A DNA stretch of 64,000 nucleotides from Compostibacter hankyongensis (GTDB lineage: Bacteria; Bacteroidota; Bacteroidia; Chitinophagales; Chitinophagaceae). The notes under the pieces are model-generated. The model was not told the DNA's origin. It was given only the letters and a program-made list of their open reading frames with translations, and searched no databases. The DNA lies in the NCBI RefSeq assembly GCF_039541075.1, contig NZ_BAABFN010000007.1, positions 62,001 through 126,000 of the forward strand, given 5' to 3'. Made by a program: the position numbers and the translations under genes. This document shows, piece by piece, positions 7,818 to 15,015 of this stretch (positions are counted from its first letter, which is position 1; each line of letters starts with the position of its first letter).

Positions 7818-7844
7818 GACCGTTAAAAAAACGGATATTAACAG

Positions 7845-8951
7845 ATGAAACAGCTACTCGTTTTTATCAGAAAGGAATTTTATCATGTCTTCCGGGACCG
7901 GCGGACGCTGCTGATCATGTTCGGCCTGCCGGTGGTAGACATCCTGCTGTTTGGTTTTGCGATGACGAGCGAGGTGAAAAATGCCCATATCATCATATCG
8001 GATAACGCGCGGGATGTACAGACGGAGCAGCTGATCAGCAAGATCAAGGCCTCTTCGTATTTTACCGTGGAGGAGTCTCCGCTTAACTATAAGGCCGTAG
8101 AAAGCGCTTTCAAAAAAAATGCGGTAAAATGTGCGCTGGTCTTTCCGGCAGGTTTCGGGAGCGACCTGCTGCACAAAGGAAAGGCCCAGGTGCAGATCAT
8201 CACCGACGGTTCCGACCCCAATACGGCGAAGACCATCGTCAGCTACCTGACGGCAATCATCACCGCTTACCAGCAGGAGCTGTCGCCTGTCGCCGGTCTG
8301 CCCTACCGCATCATCCCCGAGACCCGGATGCTGTACAACGAGGAGCAAAACGGATCCCTGAATTTTATCCCCGGTGTGATGGCGCTTATCCTGATGATCG
8401 TTTGCACGGCCCTTACCTCGGTTTCCATCGTCAAGGAAAAAGAGCTGGGAACGATGGAGGTGCTGCTGGTATCTCCCTTTAAACCCGTGATGGTCCTGAT
8501 ATCCAAGGCGGTGCCTTACCTCGTGCTGTCCCTGGCCAACTTCACCCTGATCCTGCTGCTGGCGGTATTTGCCCTGCATGTGGAGATCAGGGGCAGCTTG
8601 CTGCTGCTGTTCTTTGAAAGCACGTTGTTTATCATCACCTGTCTTTCATTCGGGTTGCTGATATCCAATACCACGAGTTCCCAGCAGACCGCCCTGCTGT
8701 TGTCTATGATGGGCATGATGATCCCGACCCTGATCTTTACCGGTTTCATGTTTCCCCTGGAGAACATGCCCTGGATATTCCGGGTGATTTCCCATGTCGT
8801 ACCCGCAAGGTGGTATTTTATCATTATCAAAGCGGTGATGCTGAAAGGACTGGGTTTTGCCTATGTATGGAAAGAAACGTTGGTGCTGGTAGGGATGACG
8901 GTGATATTGCTGGGAATTGCCTTAAAGAACTTTAAAATCCGGCTGCAATGA
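7845..8951 (+). CDS. ABC-2 type permease (YbhS-like)
   Basis: The 368-residue membrane protein has one N-terminal transmembrane helix (LLIMFGLPVVDILLFGFAM), a large extracytoplasmic domain (residues about 45-170) and five C-terminal helices, the layout of ABC-2 exporters such as YbhS/YbhR. The cytoplasmic coupling segment VKEKELGTMEVLLVSPFKP is typical. It overlaps the next permease by 4 bases (ATGA), so the two are translationally coupled and probably form a heterodimer. Confidence 0.92.
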   Translation: MKQLLVFIRKEFYHVFRDRRTLLIMFGLPVVDILLFGFAMTSEVKNAHIIISDNARDVQTEQLISKIKASSYFTVEESPLNYKAVESAFKKNAVKCALVFPAGFGSDLLHKGKAQVQIITDGSDPNTAKTIVSYLTAIITAYQQELSPVAGLPYRIIPETRMLYNEEQNGSLNFIPGVMALILMIVCTALTSVSIVKEKELGTMEVLLVSPFKPVMVLISKAVPYLVLSLANFTLILLLAVFALHVEIRGSLLLLFFESTLFIITCLSFGLLISNTTSSQQTALLLSMMGMMIPTLIFTGFMFPLENMPWIFRVISHVVPARWYFIIIKAVMLKGLGFAYVWKETLVLVGMTVILLGIALKNFKIRLQ

Positions 8952-10066
8952 ATGTGCTGCGCTTTCTGTTGCAAAAAGAATTCCGGCAGATCTTCCGGGA
9001 CAGGACTATCCTGGTCATGATGTTTGCCGTGCCCATCATCCAGCTTATCGTCCTGCCGCTGGCCATGAACTTTGATGTCAAAAACGTCAACATTGCGCTG
9101 GTGGACCATGATCACAGCCCGCTTTCTCAAAAGCTGGTATCCAAGATCGGGGCCTCGGGTTATTTCAGGATCGTGGGGGCGGACCCGTCTTATCCGGAGG
9201 CGCTGCAGCGGATAGAAACAGGGGAGGCCGACCTGGTACTGGAGATACCCTCGGGCTTTGAGCGGAACCTGGTCCGGGAGGGCGCGCAGAAGATCGGTAT
9301 TGCTGTGGATGCGATCAACGGTACCAAGGCATCCATCGGCGGCGGCTATTTGAATAAGCTTATCCAGGATTTTAATGCCGGTATGGAGCTGAATATTATC
9401 AGCAGAACGGTCGCTCCTCCTGCCGGGCAGATCGATATTACCTACAGCAACTGGTTCAATCCCCTGGCGGAATACAAATATTATATCGTGCCCGGTATCC
9501 TGGTGCTGCTGCTTACCCTGATCGGCGGCTTTATGGCGGCGCTGAACATCGTAAGAGAGAAGGAGGTGGGCACGATTGAGCAGATCAACGTCACCCCCAT
9601 AAAAAAATGGGAGTTCATCCTGGGCAAGCTGATCCCTTTCTGGGTGATCGGGATGGTGGTGTTTACCCTCGGACTGCTGGTCTGCTGGGGAGTATACGGC
9701 ATTTTTCCGGAGGGCAACATGGCTTTACTGTATCTCTTTGCCGCCGTTTATCTGGTGGCCCTGCTGGGCTTTGGCCTGCTGATCTCCACCTTTTGCGACA
9801 ATCAGGTACAGTCTATGTTCATGGCTTTCTTCTTTATGATGATCTTTACGCTGATGAGCGGTCTGTTCACTTCGGTGGAGAGCATGCCCGGCTGGGCAAG
9901 GGTAATCGCCAACCTTACTCCGGTAACCCATTTTATAAAAGTGGTGCGGATGATCGTGCTGAAGGGGAGCGGCCTGGCGGACCTGGCTCCCGAGCTGGGG
10001 TATATCGCCGCTTTTGCCGTTGTGCTGAATGCCTGGGCGATCTGGAATTATAAGAAGACGTCCTAA
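8948..10066 (+). CDS. ABC-2 type permease (YbhR-like)
   Basis: The 372-residue protein has the same topology as its upstream partner: an N-terminal helix (ILVMMFAVPIIQLIVLPLAM), a periplasmic domain, the coupling segment VREKEVGTIEQINVTPIKK, and five C-terminal helices. It is the last gene of the efflux locus. With both ATPases, the HlyD-type lipoprotein and TolC, a complete tripartite ABC exporter is encoded. The substrate cannot be predicted from sequence; E. coli relatives affect cation and drug tolerance. Confidence 0.92.
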   Translation: MNVLRFLLQKEFRQIFRDRTILVMMFAVPIIQLIVLPLAMNFDVKNVNIALVDHDHSPLSQKLVSKIGASGYFRIVGADPSYPEALQRIETGEADLVLEIPSGFERNLVREGAQKIGIAVDAINGTKASIGGGYLNKLIQDFNAGMELNIISRTVAPPAGQIDITYSNWFNPLAEYKYYIVPGILVLLLTLIGGFMAALNIVREKEVGTIEQINVTPIKKWEFILGKLIPFWVIGMVVFTLGLLVCWGVYGIFPEGNMALLYLFAAVYLVALLGFGLLISTFCDNQVQSMFMAFFFMMIFTLMSGLFTSVESMPGWARVIANLTPVTHFIKVVRMIVLKGSGLADLAPELGYIAAFAVVLNAWAIWNYKKTS

Positions 10067-10126
10067 GATCATCAGCCGGATTGGATTTCTGATCTCTGTT
10101 GGGAAAAGAGCGTCTAAAAATAAAAG

Positions 10127-10157
10127 TTGTTAATTTGCCAACTTTTAGGTATATTTG
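10127..10157 (+). promoter_or_regulatory. Promoter of the higBA module
   Basis: TTG at 10127-10129, 20 bases, and TATATTTG at 10150-10157 match the Bacteroidota consensus. The start point would be about 10164, giving a 65-base leader before the higB ATG at 10231. Confidence 0.65.
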
Positions 10158-10230
10158 CAATGATAAAAGACTTCTTAATAAAAGAAAAAATGAACTATGG
10201 GGAAATACATTAAAATTAGAAAGCAGAATA

Positions 10231-10524
10231 ATGCAGATTGTAGGCTTAAAAAAGCTTAACGATTTTTGGAAAAGGCATCGCGATGCCGGGAGTAGTATTT
10301 CAACCTGGAGGAAAATTACATCAGATGCAGAATGGCGCAACCGGAGCCATGTTTTAAGAGATTTTCCAAAAGCAAAAATATTGAAGTATAAAAGAGCCCG
10401 GTTTGAGATTTCTGGTAAAAGATATAGAATGGTCTGTGAAATAGATTATGCAGATCAGATTGTTGAAGTGCGTTGGATTGGTACGCATGATGCGTATAAT
10501 AAAATAGATCCAACGGTCATATAA
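10231..10524 (+). CDS. higB: HigB-family toxin (mRNA interferase)
   Basis: The 97-residue protein follows the HigB toxin family closely: an FWKRHRDA start, a tryptophan pair in the first helix region, FPKAKILKYKRARFEI, GKRYRMVCEIDY and the C-terminal RWIGTHDAYNKID. HigB toxins are RelE-fold nucleases that cut mRNA. The frame is open upstream to 10099, but those 44 codons have no family match and begin before the promoter, so ATG 10231 (MQIVGLKKL) is chosen. The antitoxin gene follows after 17 bases. Toxin-first order is usual for HigBA. Confidence 0.9.
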   Translation: MQIVGLKKLNDFWKRHRDAGSSISTWRKITSDAEWRNRSHVLRDFPKAKILKYKRARFEISGKRYRMVCEIDYADQIVEVRWIGTHDAYNKIDPTVI

Positions 10525-10541
10525 AAAATGAGGATGCCCAT

Positions 10542-10925
10542 ATGTTGAATAGCCATCATCAGTGGTTCTTAATCGAAACGGAGCGGGAGTACCGAAAGGC
10601 CATGCAGCGGTACGAGGAGGTGAAGTATGCCAAAAAAGGCACTAAAGATCATAAGGAAAAGCTCCTTCTGGCCAAATTGATATCTGAGTATGAAGAGAAG
10701 AAGTGGGAAGTGCCGGAAGTAGATCCTATCCAGCTGATTATAACCCGGATGGAGGAGTTCGGGTATAAGCCTGTCGATCTTGCCAGATTTTATGGAGATA
10801 AGGGAACGATCAGCAAGGTGTTAAGATACAAGCAGCCGCTTTCCCTCAATATGATCAGGATTTTTAGTAAGGAATTGCGTATTCCTGCTGATGAGCTGAT
10901 TGAAGAATATGCATTGCATCCCTGA
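10542..10925 (+). CDS. higA: HigA-family antitoxin with helix-turn-helix
   Basis: The 127-residue protein has a charged helical N-terminus (EREYRKAMQRYEEVKYAKKG) and a C-terminal Xre-type helix-turn-helix (residues about 70-120; DLARFYGDKGTISKVLRYKQ, then PLSLNMIRIF). HigA antitoxins neutralise HigB and, as complexes, repress their own promoter, here probably at 10127-10157. The gene is the second of a two-gene operon closed by a terminator at 10945. Confidence 0.9.
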   Translation: MLNSHHQWFLIETEREYRKAMQRYEEVKYAKKGTKDHKEKLLLAKLISEYEEKKWEVPEVDPIQLIITRMEEFGYKPVDLARFYGDKGTISKVLRYKQPLSLNMIRIFSKELRIPADELIEEYALHP

Positions 10926-10944
10926 TTTATTGTTGAAACATATG

Positions 10945-10972
10945 AGCCGGGGCCGAAAGTTCCGGCTTTTTT
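10945..10972 (+). terminator. Intrinsic terminator after higA
   Basis: AGCCGG and CCGGCT pair around an 11-base loop and are followed by a run of six T. It lies 20 bases after the higA stop codon. Confidence 0.75.
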
Positions 10973-10999
10973 ATTATCTGTCTCAGACAAAGCGGATGT

Positions 11000-11344
11000 T
11001 CAGCTGTTTTTCGTGCTTGCCTTTTCAAAAAGGCGCATCGCCATAAGGCCGTTTCCCACTGCACCGCCGGCGCGAAGGGCAGCGGCTATAAATACCGTTT
11101 CGGCAATCTCCTCGCGGGTAGCTCCTGCCTGAACCGCATTTTTAATATGCGCTTCGATGCAGTATGCGCACTGCGTCGTCAGTGCGACGGCCACGGACAT
11201 CAGCTCCCGGTACTTTACAGGAATGACGCCATCGCTCCGTTCCGCCGTGTATTTGAGGTTGAGGAAGGCCGCCGCCTCTTTGGGGGCAGCATTGATCAGC
11301 TTGTCGGTGTATGCGCGGTCTTTCGGGGTTTGATATTCGGACAT
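11000..11344 (-). CDS. AhpD-like carboxymuconolactone decarboxylase family protein
   Basis: The 114-residue protein has the family's helical core with ALTTQCAYCIEAHIKNAVQAG. The CxxC pair (CAYC) and the His four residues later form the AhpD-type redox and proton-relay site. Small members of this family usually act as alkylhydroperoxidases. The length is typical of single-domain members. A -7 element lies about 40 bases upstream, inside the 3' end of the neighbouring lipoprotein gene. No partner peroxiredoxin is nearby. Confidence 0.9.
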   Translation of the reverse strand: MSEYQTPKDRAYTDKLINAAPKEAAAFLNLKYTAERSDGVIPVKYRELMSVAVALTTQCAYCIEAHIKNAVQAGATREEIAETVFIAAALRAGGAVGNGLMAMRLFEKASTKNS

Positions 11345-11374
11345 ATGAGCAGATGAAGGATGAAAAGATGGATG

Positions 11375-11803
11375 CTATTGCAACAAATATACGATATAAC
11401 TGGATCCGCTTCCTCCTGGCAATGGGGCATAGTATTTTATCTGCTCTTTTGATGCTTCGGCTAAAGAAAATTGGACCCCGTTTATGGTCAACACCTTTAC
11501 TGTTATATCGCAGGTATATGTTTGCGTTTCCGTTGGTTGTTCATTCGGCTCGCACTGGTTGGCCTTCCTGTTTATAACGAGTTTTCCATTTGATTTGAAT
11601 CTATAGCTGTCATCCTTTTCACAATCCGGAACGGCTTGGTACAGGATTTTTCCCGGCGGATTGGTGGACGGATTTTTATCGACTATCCCCTTCTTCCATA
11701 CTTTGGCAGTCAATATATTGGGAGTGGAACGATCTTTATCTTTTTTACAGGCAAAGAAAGTGGATAAAAACAATGTGAAGATGAATAAAAATCGAATATT
11801 CAT
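11375..11803 (-). CDS. Small lipoprotein, possibly lipocalin-like
   Basis: The 142-residue product has a lipoprotein signal (FIFTLFLSTFFAC, then KKDKD) and a beta-rich body beginning TAKVWKKGIVDKN and containing YRFKSNGKLVI. This layout recalls the lipocalin-like DUFs common in Bacteroidota, but I do not recognise a named family. Two Cys residues (VPDCEKD, ANQCEPN) and another in YTCDI could pair. It overlaps the promoter of the ahpD-like gene downstream. The function is unknown. Confidence 0.7.
   Translation of the reverse strand: MNIRFLFIFTLFLSTFFACKKDKDRSTPNILTAKVWKKGIVDKNPSTNPPGKILYQAVPDCEKDDSYRFKSNGKLVINRKANQCEPNEQPTETQTYTCDITVKVLTINGVQFSLAEASKEQIKYYAPLPGGSGSSYIVYLLQ
11384..11391 (-). 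promoter_or_regulatory. -7 promoter element for the AhpD-like gene
   Basis: The minus strand reads TATATTTG (TAnnTTTG), about 40 bases before the start at 11344. No matching -33 element at 19-21 bases, so support is partial. Confidence 0.4.
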
Positions 11804-11881
11804 TTGTTTGAGTAAAAAAGAAGTGAAATAAAGCCTTCTTCAGGATCGGAATAAAGGCTTTTCGTTATTCAATATTATTAT

Positions 11882-12067
11882 TTACTGTCTTTTCCCTGTG
11901 GCCGCAGCGATAATAAACCCCAGGATAGGACTTAATACTAAAGAAATAACCAAGGTCCACCAAAAGCCGAGATTTCTCTTTCGGCCATATCTCGCTACGA
12001 TGATTACCAGAATGATCCAAAGTAGCAGGAAGAAGATGCTGGCCAATGGGGTGGGAGAGGATTGCAT
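11882..12067 (-). CDS. Small two-helix membrane protein
   Basis: The 61-residue protein has two hydrophobic segments (IFFLLLWIILVIIVA and WWTLVISLVLSPILGFIIAA) joined by a basic loop (RYGRKRNLGF), and ends in KRQ. It looks like a small inner-membrane protein of the kind often annotated as hypothetical. It lies close to the lipoprotein gene downstream on the same strand (78 bases). No function can be assigned. Confidence 0.6.
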   Translation of the reverse strand: MQSSPTPLASIFFLLLWIILVIIVARYGRKRNLGFWWTLVISLVLSPILGFIIAAATGKRQ

Positions 12068-12283
12068 AGTTGACGGTTTAAGCGGGTTGTTCTATACCAA
12101 TTTTCTTATTATGAAAATCTCATTTCAAAAATAAATGTATTGAATTGAAACTATATTTACAACTATTGTTTTTTATATAGGTGGGAAATGGTTTTTATTT
12201 TAGTGTTAACGTCACATCCTCTTTTTCAAAAGAATGATTAGTATAAGCTTTGCCTGAGAAACTTTAGTAGGGGAGACTATATA

Positions 12284-12337
12284 GGCTGGATTACCTGCGG
12301 TGATCCAAAGGAGGGAGCTTACAAATCTTTCGGCCCC
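12284..12337 (+). repeat. 54-bp direct repeat, copy A (left border of the AbiE segment)
   Basis: All 54 bases are identical to 14681-14734. The unit begins GGCTGGATTACC, pairs with GGTGATCC to form a small hairpin, and contains AAAGGAGGGAGC. It is followed by a hairpin, CCCCGGCATTCGCCGGAG, and T5, which nearly matches the terminator next to the initiator tRNA (14812-14840). The first nine bases also match the tRNA 3' region. Confidence 0.85.
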
Positions 12338-12436
12338 GGCATTCGCCGGAGCCTTCTTTTTGTAGACTGGAGTAAAGCTAAAAAGTTCTTTTCCCTGTCC
12401 CCTATACTTGATTCGCAGTTGGATAAGTCAATAAAA

Positions 12437-12473
12437 TGTCGTATTTTTGCACAATAGAATTGTCGTATGTTTG
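12437..12473 (+). promoter_or_regulatory. Promoter region of the AbiE-type operon with two direct repeats
   Basis: TGTCGTATTTTTG (12437-12449) and TGTCGTATGTTTG (12461-12473) are near-identical 13-mers offset by 24 bases. Each contains a TAnnTTTG -7 box. AbiEi antitoxins repress their own operons, so these repeats are candidate operator sites overlapping the promoter. The second would start transcription about 12480, leaving a leader of some 15 bases. Confidence 0.55.
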
Positions 12474-12495
12474 TATCATAAGTATCTAATAATCA

Positions 12496-12912
12496 GTGAA
12501 AAAGTCTTCCACATTAGAAAGCAAGATTCTTGCACGAATTTCCAGAAGTAAGTCTAATATATTTCTGCGGGAAGATTTTGTGGATTTGGGGGGGTACGAT
12601 CAAGTGGGAAGGGTTTTGCTGCAACTGACCCGGAAGGGTATGCTGATTAAGATTGGCTATGGCCTCTATGCAAAGACCAAAGTATCCACATTAACTGGCG
12701 TTAGACTACCAGCGGCTCCCCTCCCTTCTTTAGCAAAAGATGCATTAAAACGACTTGGCGTTAAAGTAGGACCTACACGGGCAGAACTTGATTATCAGGC
12801 AGGGCGTTCTAACCAGGTGCCGACAGGAAGGCTGATTGGTGTCAAAAAACGTATCAGCCGCAAAATCGGTTTTAAGGAGGTCACTATTTATTATGAACTT
12901 GTTCCCCGATAA
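12496..12912 (+). CDS. AbiEi-type antitoxin/regulator (DUF6088-like)
   Basis: The 138-residue protein has an N-terminal winged helix (residues about 20-60; FLREDFVDLGGYDQVGRVLL, KGMLIKIGYGLYAKTK) followed by a small C-terminal domain. This is the pattern of DUF6088 proteins, which sit beside AbiEii nucleotidyltransferases as type IV antitoxins and repressors. The likely start is GTG 12496, since the next ATG falls inside the winged helix. The toxin gene overlaps its last 20 bases. Base composition is clearly AT-richer than the core genes. Confidence 0.82.
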   Translation: MKKSSTLESKILARISRSKSNIFLREDFVDLGGYDQVGRVLLQLTRKGMLIKIGYGLYAKTKVSTLTGVRLPAAPLPSLAKDALKRLGVKVGPTRAELDYQAGRSNQVPTGRLIGVKKRISRKIGFKEVTIYYELVPR

Positions 12913-13822
12913 GGATCTTATCGAAGAAGTTGCATTACAAAAAGGAATTCAGTCCGCCTTTGTTGAAAAAGACTGGTATGTAACACAGGTTCTCAGAAAG
13001 ATTATTGAATATCATTTTGAGGATTTTCAGATTGTTTTTACAGGGGGAACTGCGCTTTCCAAAGCACATAAGCTTATTCAACGTTTCTCAGAGGATATTG
13101 ATTTCAGGGTTATAGTTCCTCCTAATCTGGCAACAGAAAGCAAAAGCAGACAGAGCCGTATTTTATCTGTCTTCAAAAATGAGGTGGTCGCTTATTTAAA
13201 AACCGAATTTCCGATTGACAAAGACAAGATTTTTGCAAGAAACGGCAATCAATTTTTTTCCATAGAGTTCTATTATCCTACTTTATTTACACGTTCTGAT
13301 GTTTTACGCCCTCATCTTTTAATTGAATTTACAGTAGCTAATTCGTTATTACCAGTCGTTTCTTTGCCGGTATCTTCCTTCATTAATGAATTATCCGGCA
13401 ATACACCCGAGATAGAAATAGTTGGCTGTACAGATCCGGTAGAAAGTGCAATTGATAAGCTGAGTGCCATTACATGGCGGATTGCGGAAAGAGAACGAGG
13501 TCAACAAAACGATGACCCGGACATTGTCAGACACATCCACGATTTGTCTATCCTAAGTGAACTTGCCATCAGACATGCTGAATTCAGGCGGTTAGCTATA
13601 GAAGTTATGACTAAAGACGAGGCCCGTGCTAAAAAAACAAAAGGACGATCCGTTAAAGAAAAATTTGAAATTGTGTTAAATATTCTTCATGAGGATAAGG
13701 AGTATCCAGAAGAGTATGATCGTTTTGTAAAAGGTATGTCTTATGCTCCCAATGCTTCAATAGCCTCTTTTCCGGAAGCCGTAGAAGCGCTTCAAAAATT
13801 AATTCATTACATCCTTCAATGA
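12893..13822 (+). CDS. AbiEii-type nucleotidyltransferase toxin
   Basis: The 309-residue protein carries the nucleotidyltransferase signature GGTALSKAHKLIQRFSEDID, with the GG..L..K block and the two catalytic Asp (DID). A partner helical domain contains SAIDKLSAITWR and RHIHDLS. AbiEii toxins transfer nucleotides, reportedly onto tRNA, and cause growth arrest during phage infection. ATG 12893 (MNLFPDKDL) is preferred over the open frame upstream because an AAGGAGG lies 13 bases before it. It overlaps the antitoxin gene by 20 bases, so the two should be translationally coupled. Confidence 0.85.
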   Translation: MNLFPDKDLIEEVALQKGIQSAFVEKDWYVTQVLRKIIEYHFEDFQIVFTGGTALSKAHKLIQRFSEDIDFRVIVPPNLATESKSRQSRILSVFKNEVVAYLKTEFPIDKDKIFARNGNQFFSIEFYYPTLFTRSDVLRPHLLIEFTVANSLLPVVSLPVSSFINELSGNTPEIEIVGCTDPVESAIDKLSAITWRIAERERGQQNDDPDIVRHIHDLSILSELAIRHAEFRRLAIEVMTKDEARAKKTKGRSVKEKFEIVLNILHEDKEYPEEYDRFVKGMSYAPNASIASFPEAVEALQKLIHYILQ

Positions 13823-13984
13823 TAAGATAATCATTTTTCATTAAAAATAACTAAAATTCATCTTTTTTGTAAAATAGAAATACAATTGTAACCTTTCCAA
13901 AAAAATGGCTACTTTTTCCCTTGCCCCTTGAGACGGACTATCATGCGCCTCATGCCCATATCAAGAGTTTTGAGAGAGGCAGAT

Positions 13985-14596
13985 TCAATTTGTATTCCCT
14001 GTATTTAGTAAGCGCTTGTATGCGGACACTATATTTTCAGCAGTTTCATGCATTTCGTAACGTACTGCCAATGGACTGCGATTAAAAGTTCTCGCGCTTA
14101 ATTTTGTAATTTCTTCAGCAACAAAATTTGTAATAATACTAATTTTTCGTAATTTATCTGCATTTGTAATACCGGATATGCTTCTATTGCCTGAACGAGT
14201 TGAAAAACTCTCCAGCACATATTTCTCAAATAGCTGAGGATTGACCTCAAACAATGGAGTACCTGCTTGTGGAAATATTGATATCTCTTTAATGGCCCCT
14301 GCCAGCGAAGAATGGATAAATCTTTTGATCTTTCGCCTTAGGCCTGCCAAAATGGTTACTTCTGCGCATTTCCTAAACTCTGCACTTGCTTTTACGATAT
14401 GCTTAATAATAACTGTTTGCTGTATTTCTAATTTTAATATATGATCAGCAAAGGTTAGTCCTTTTATTAACAGAATTTCCTCTGTGGAGTTATGTAAGAG
14501 ATAAGTTCTAAAAAGCTCCGGATTAGAGATATAAACTGGTAAGGTATTGTCATCCATATTCATAGTGCCGATTTTAAATGAGAAAAATTTATTCAT
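13985..14596 (-). CDS. Hypothetical protein of the tRNA-side island
   Basis: The 203-residue protein is not recognised. It is soluble, rich in Ile, Lys and Asn, and begins MNKFFSFKIG; a second Met at residue 12 (MNMDDNTLP) could be the true start. The middle region (TILAGLRRKIKRFIHSSLAG) is a basic amphipathic helix, and the rest looks alpha-helical. It converges on the AbiEii gene, is AT-rich like it, and lies inside the two 54-bp repeats. It could be an accessory or defence gene; no function is claimed. Confidence 0.6.
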   Translation of the reverse strand: MNKFFSFKIGTMNMDDNTLPVYISNPELFRTYLLHNSTEEILLIKGLTFADHILKLEIQQTVIIKHIVKASAEFRKCAEVTILAGLRRKIKRFIHSSLAGAIKEISIFPQAGTPLFEVNPQLFEKYVLESFSTRSGNRSISGITNADKLRKISIITNFVAEEITKLSARTFNRSPLAVRYEMHETAENIVSAYKRLLNTGNTN

Positions 14597-14666
14597 TCCA
14601 TCAAAATAAAGAATTCATCCGCTGACACTCCTGTATCCGCGCCGACCCGAATCCCAATCTCTCATT

Positions 14667-14689
14667 TTTTTTGTAGCGAGGGCTGGATT
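14667..14689 (-). repeat. Partial duplicate of the initiator tRNA 3' end (att-like)
   Basis: Twenty-three bases (on the plus strand, T6 then GTAGCGAGGGCTGGATT) are identical to 14835-14857, which covers the acceptor and T-stem end of the initiator tRNA gene. After TT the sequences differ: ACCTGCGG here and CGAACC in the tRNA. Such truncated tRNA ends are what tRNA-targeting integrative elements leave at their distal border. No integrase gene is in the window. Confidence 0.7.
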
Positions 14690-14734
14690 ACCTGCGGTGA
14701 TCCAAAGGAGGGAGCTTACAAATCTTTCGGCCCC
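14681..14734 (+). repeat. 54-bp direct repeat, copy B (right border of the AbiE segment)
   Basis: It is identical to 12284-12337. Its first nine bases are shared with the tRNA-end duplicate at 14667-14689. It runs straight into a terminator hairpin (14734-14766). Confidence 0.85.
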
Positions 14735-14766
14735 CGGTCTGCTGCGCAGATCGGTTTTTTATTTTT
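14734..14766 (+). terminator. Hairpin with T-run after repeat copy B
   Basis: CCGGTCTGC and GCAGATCGG form a 9-bp stem with a TGC loop, followed by TTTTTTATTTTT. It reads on the plus strand, although no plus-strand gene is evident before it except the 54-bp repeat. Confidence 0.65.
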
Positions 14767-14800
14767 CCGCCCCTGCCCGGACCAGTCCGGCAGTTGCTGC

Positions 14801-14829
14801 AAAATAAAAAACCCCGGCATTCGCCGGGG
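14801..14829 (-). terminator. Terminator of the initiator tRNA gene
   Basis: On the minus strand, CCCCGGC-GAAT-GCCGGGG is followed by TTTTTTATTTT. It lies 13 bases past the tRNA 3' end. On the plus strand the same hairpin is followed by CCTTCTTTTTT, so it may act both ways. Confidence 0.75.
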
Positions 14830-14841
14830 CCTTCTTTTTTG

Positions 14842-14913
<72 letters not shown>

Positions 14914-14975
14914 ATGAGAGTGCAAAGATACTGAACTAATCGTGATCTTCCAAACAACAGCTGAAAAAAAACCGG

Positions 14976-14983
14976 TAACTTTG
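14976..14983 (+). promoter_or_regulatory. -7 promoter element before era
   Basis: TAACTTTG matches TAnnTTTG and lies 32 bases before the era ATG. No clear -33 element was found. Confidence 0.45.
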
Positions 14984-15015
14984 TGGTTCGTTTTAATGCC
15001 TAACCGCCGCCTGAC

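Larger units (their letters stand above)
12068..12495. other. Intergenic region before the AbiE-type module
   Basis: This AT-rich 428-base stretch holds one copy of the 54-bp direct repeat (12284-12337), an attached terminator-like hairpin (about 12333-12360) and the two promoter-like direct repeats at 12437-12473. Bases 12068-12283 show nothing I can name apart from a TAnnTTTG box on the minus strand at 12126-12133, which could serve the small membrane protein gene. Confidence 0.55.

Noticed and set aside
12284..12337. The 54-bp repeat as a tRNA pseudogene
   Set aside because: Apart from the end shared with the initiator tRNA, the unit has no T-loop, and the stretch GATTTGTAAGC does not form an anticodon stem.
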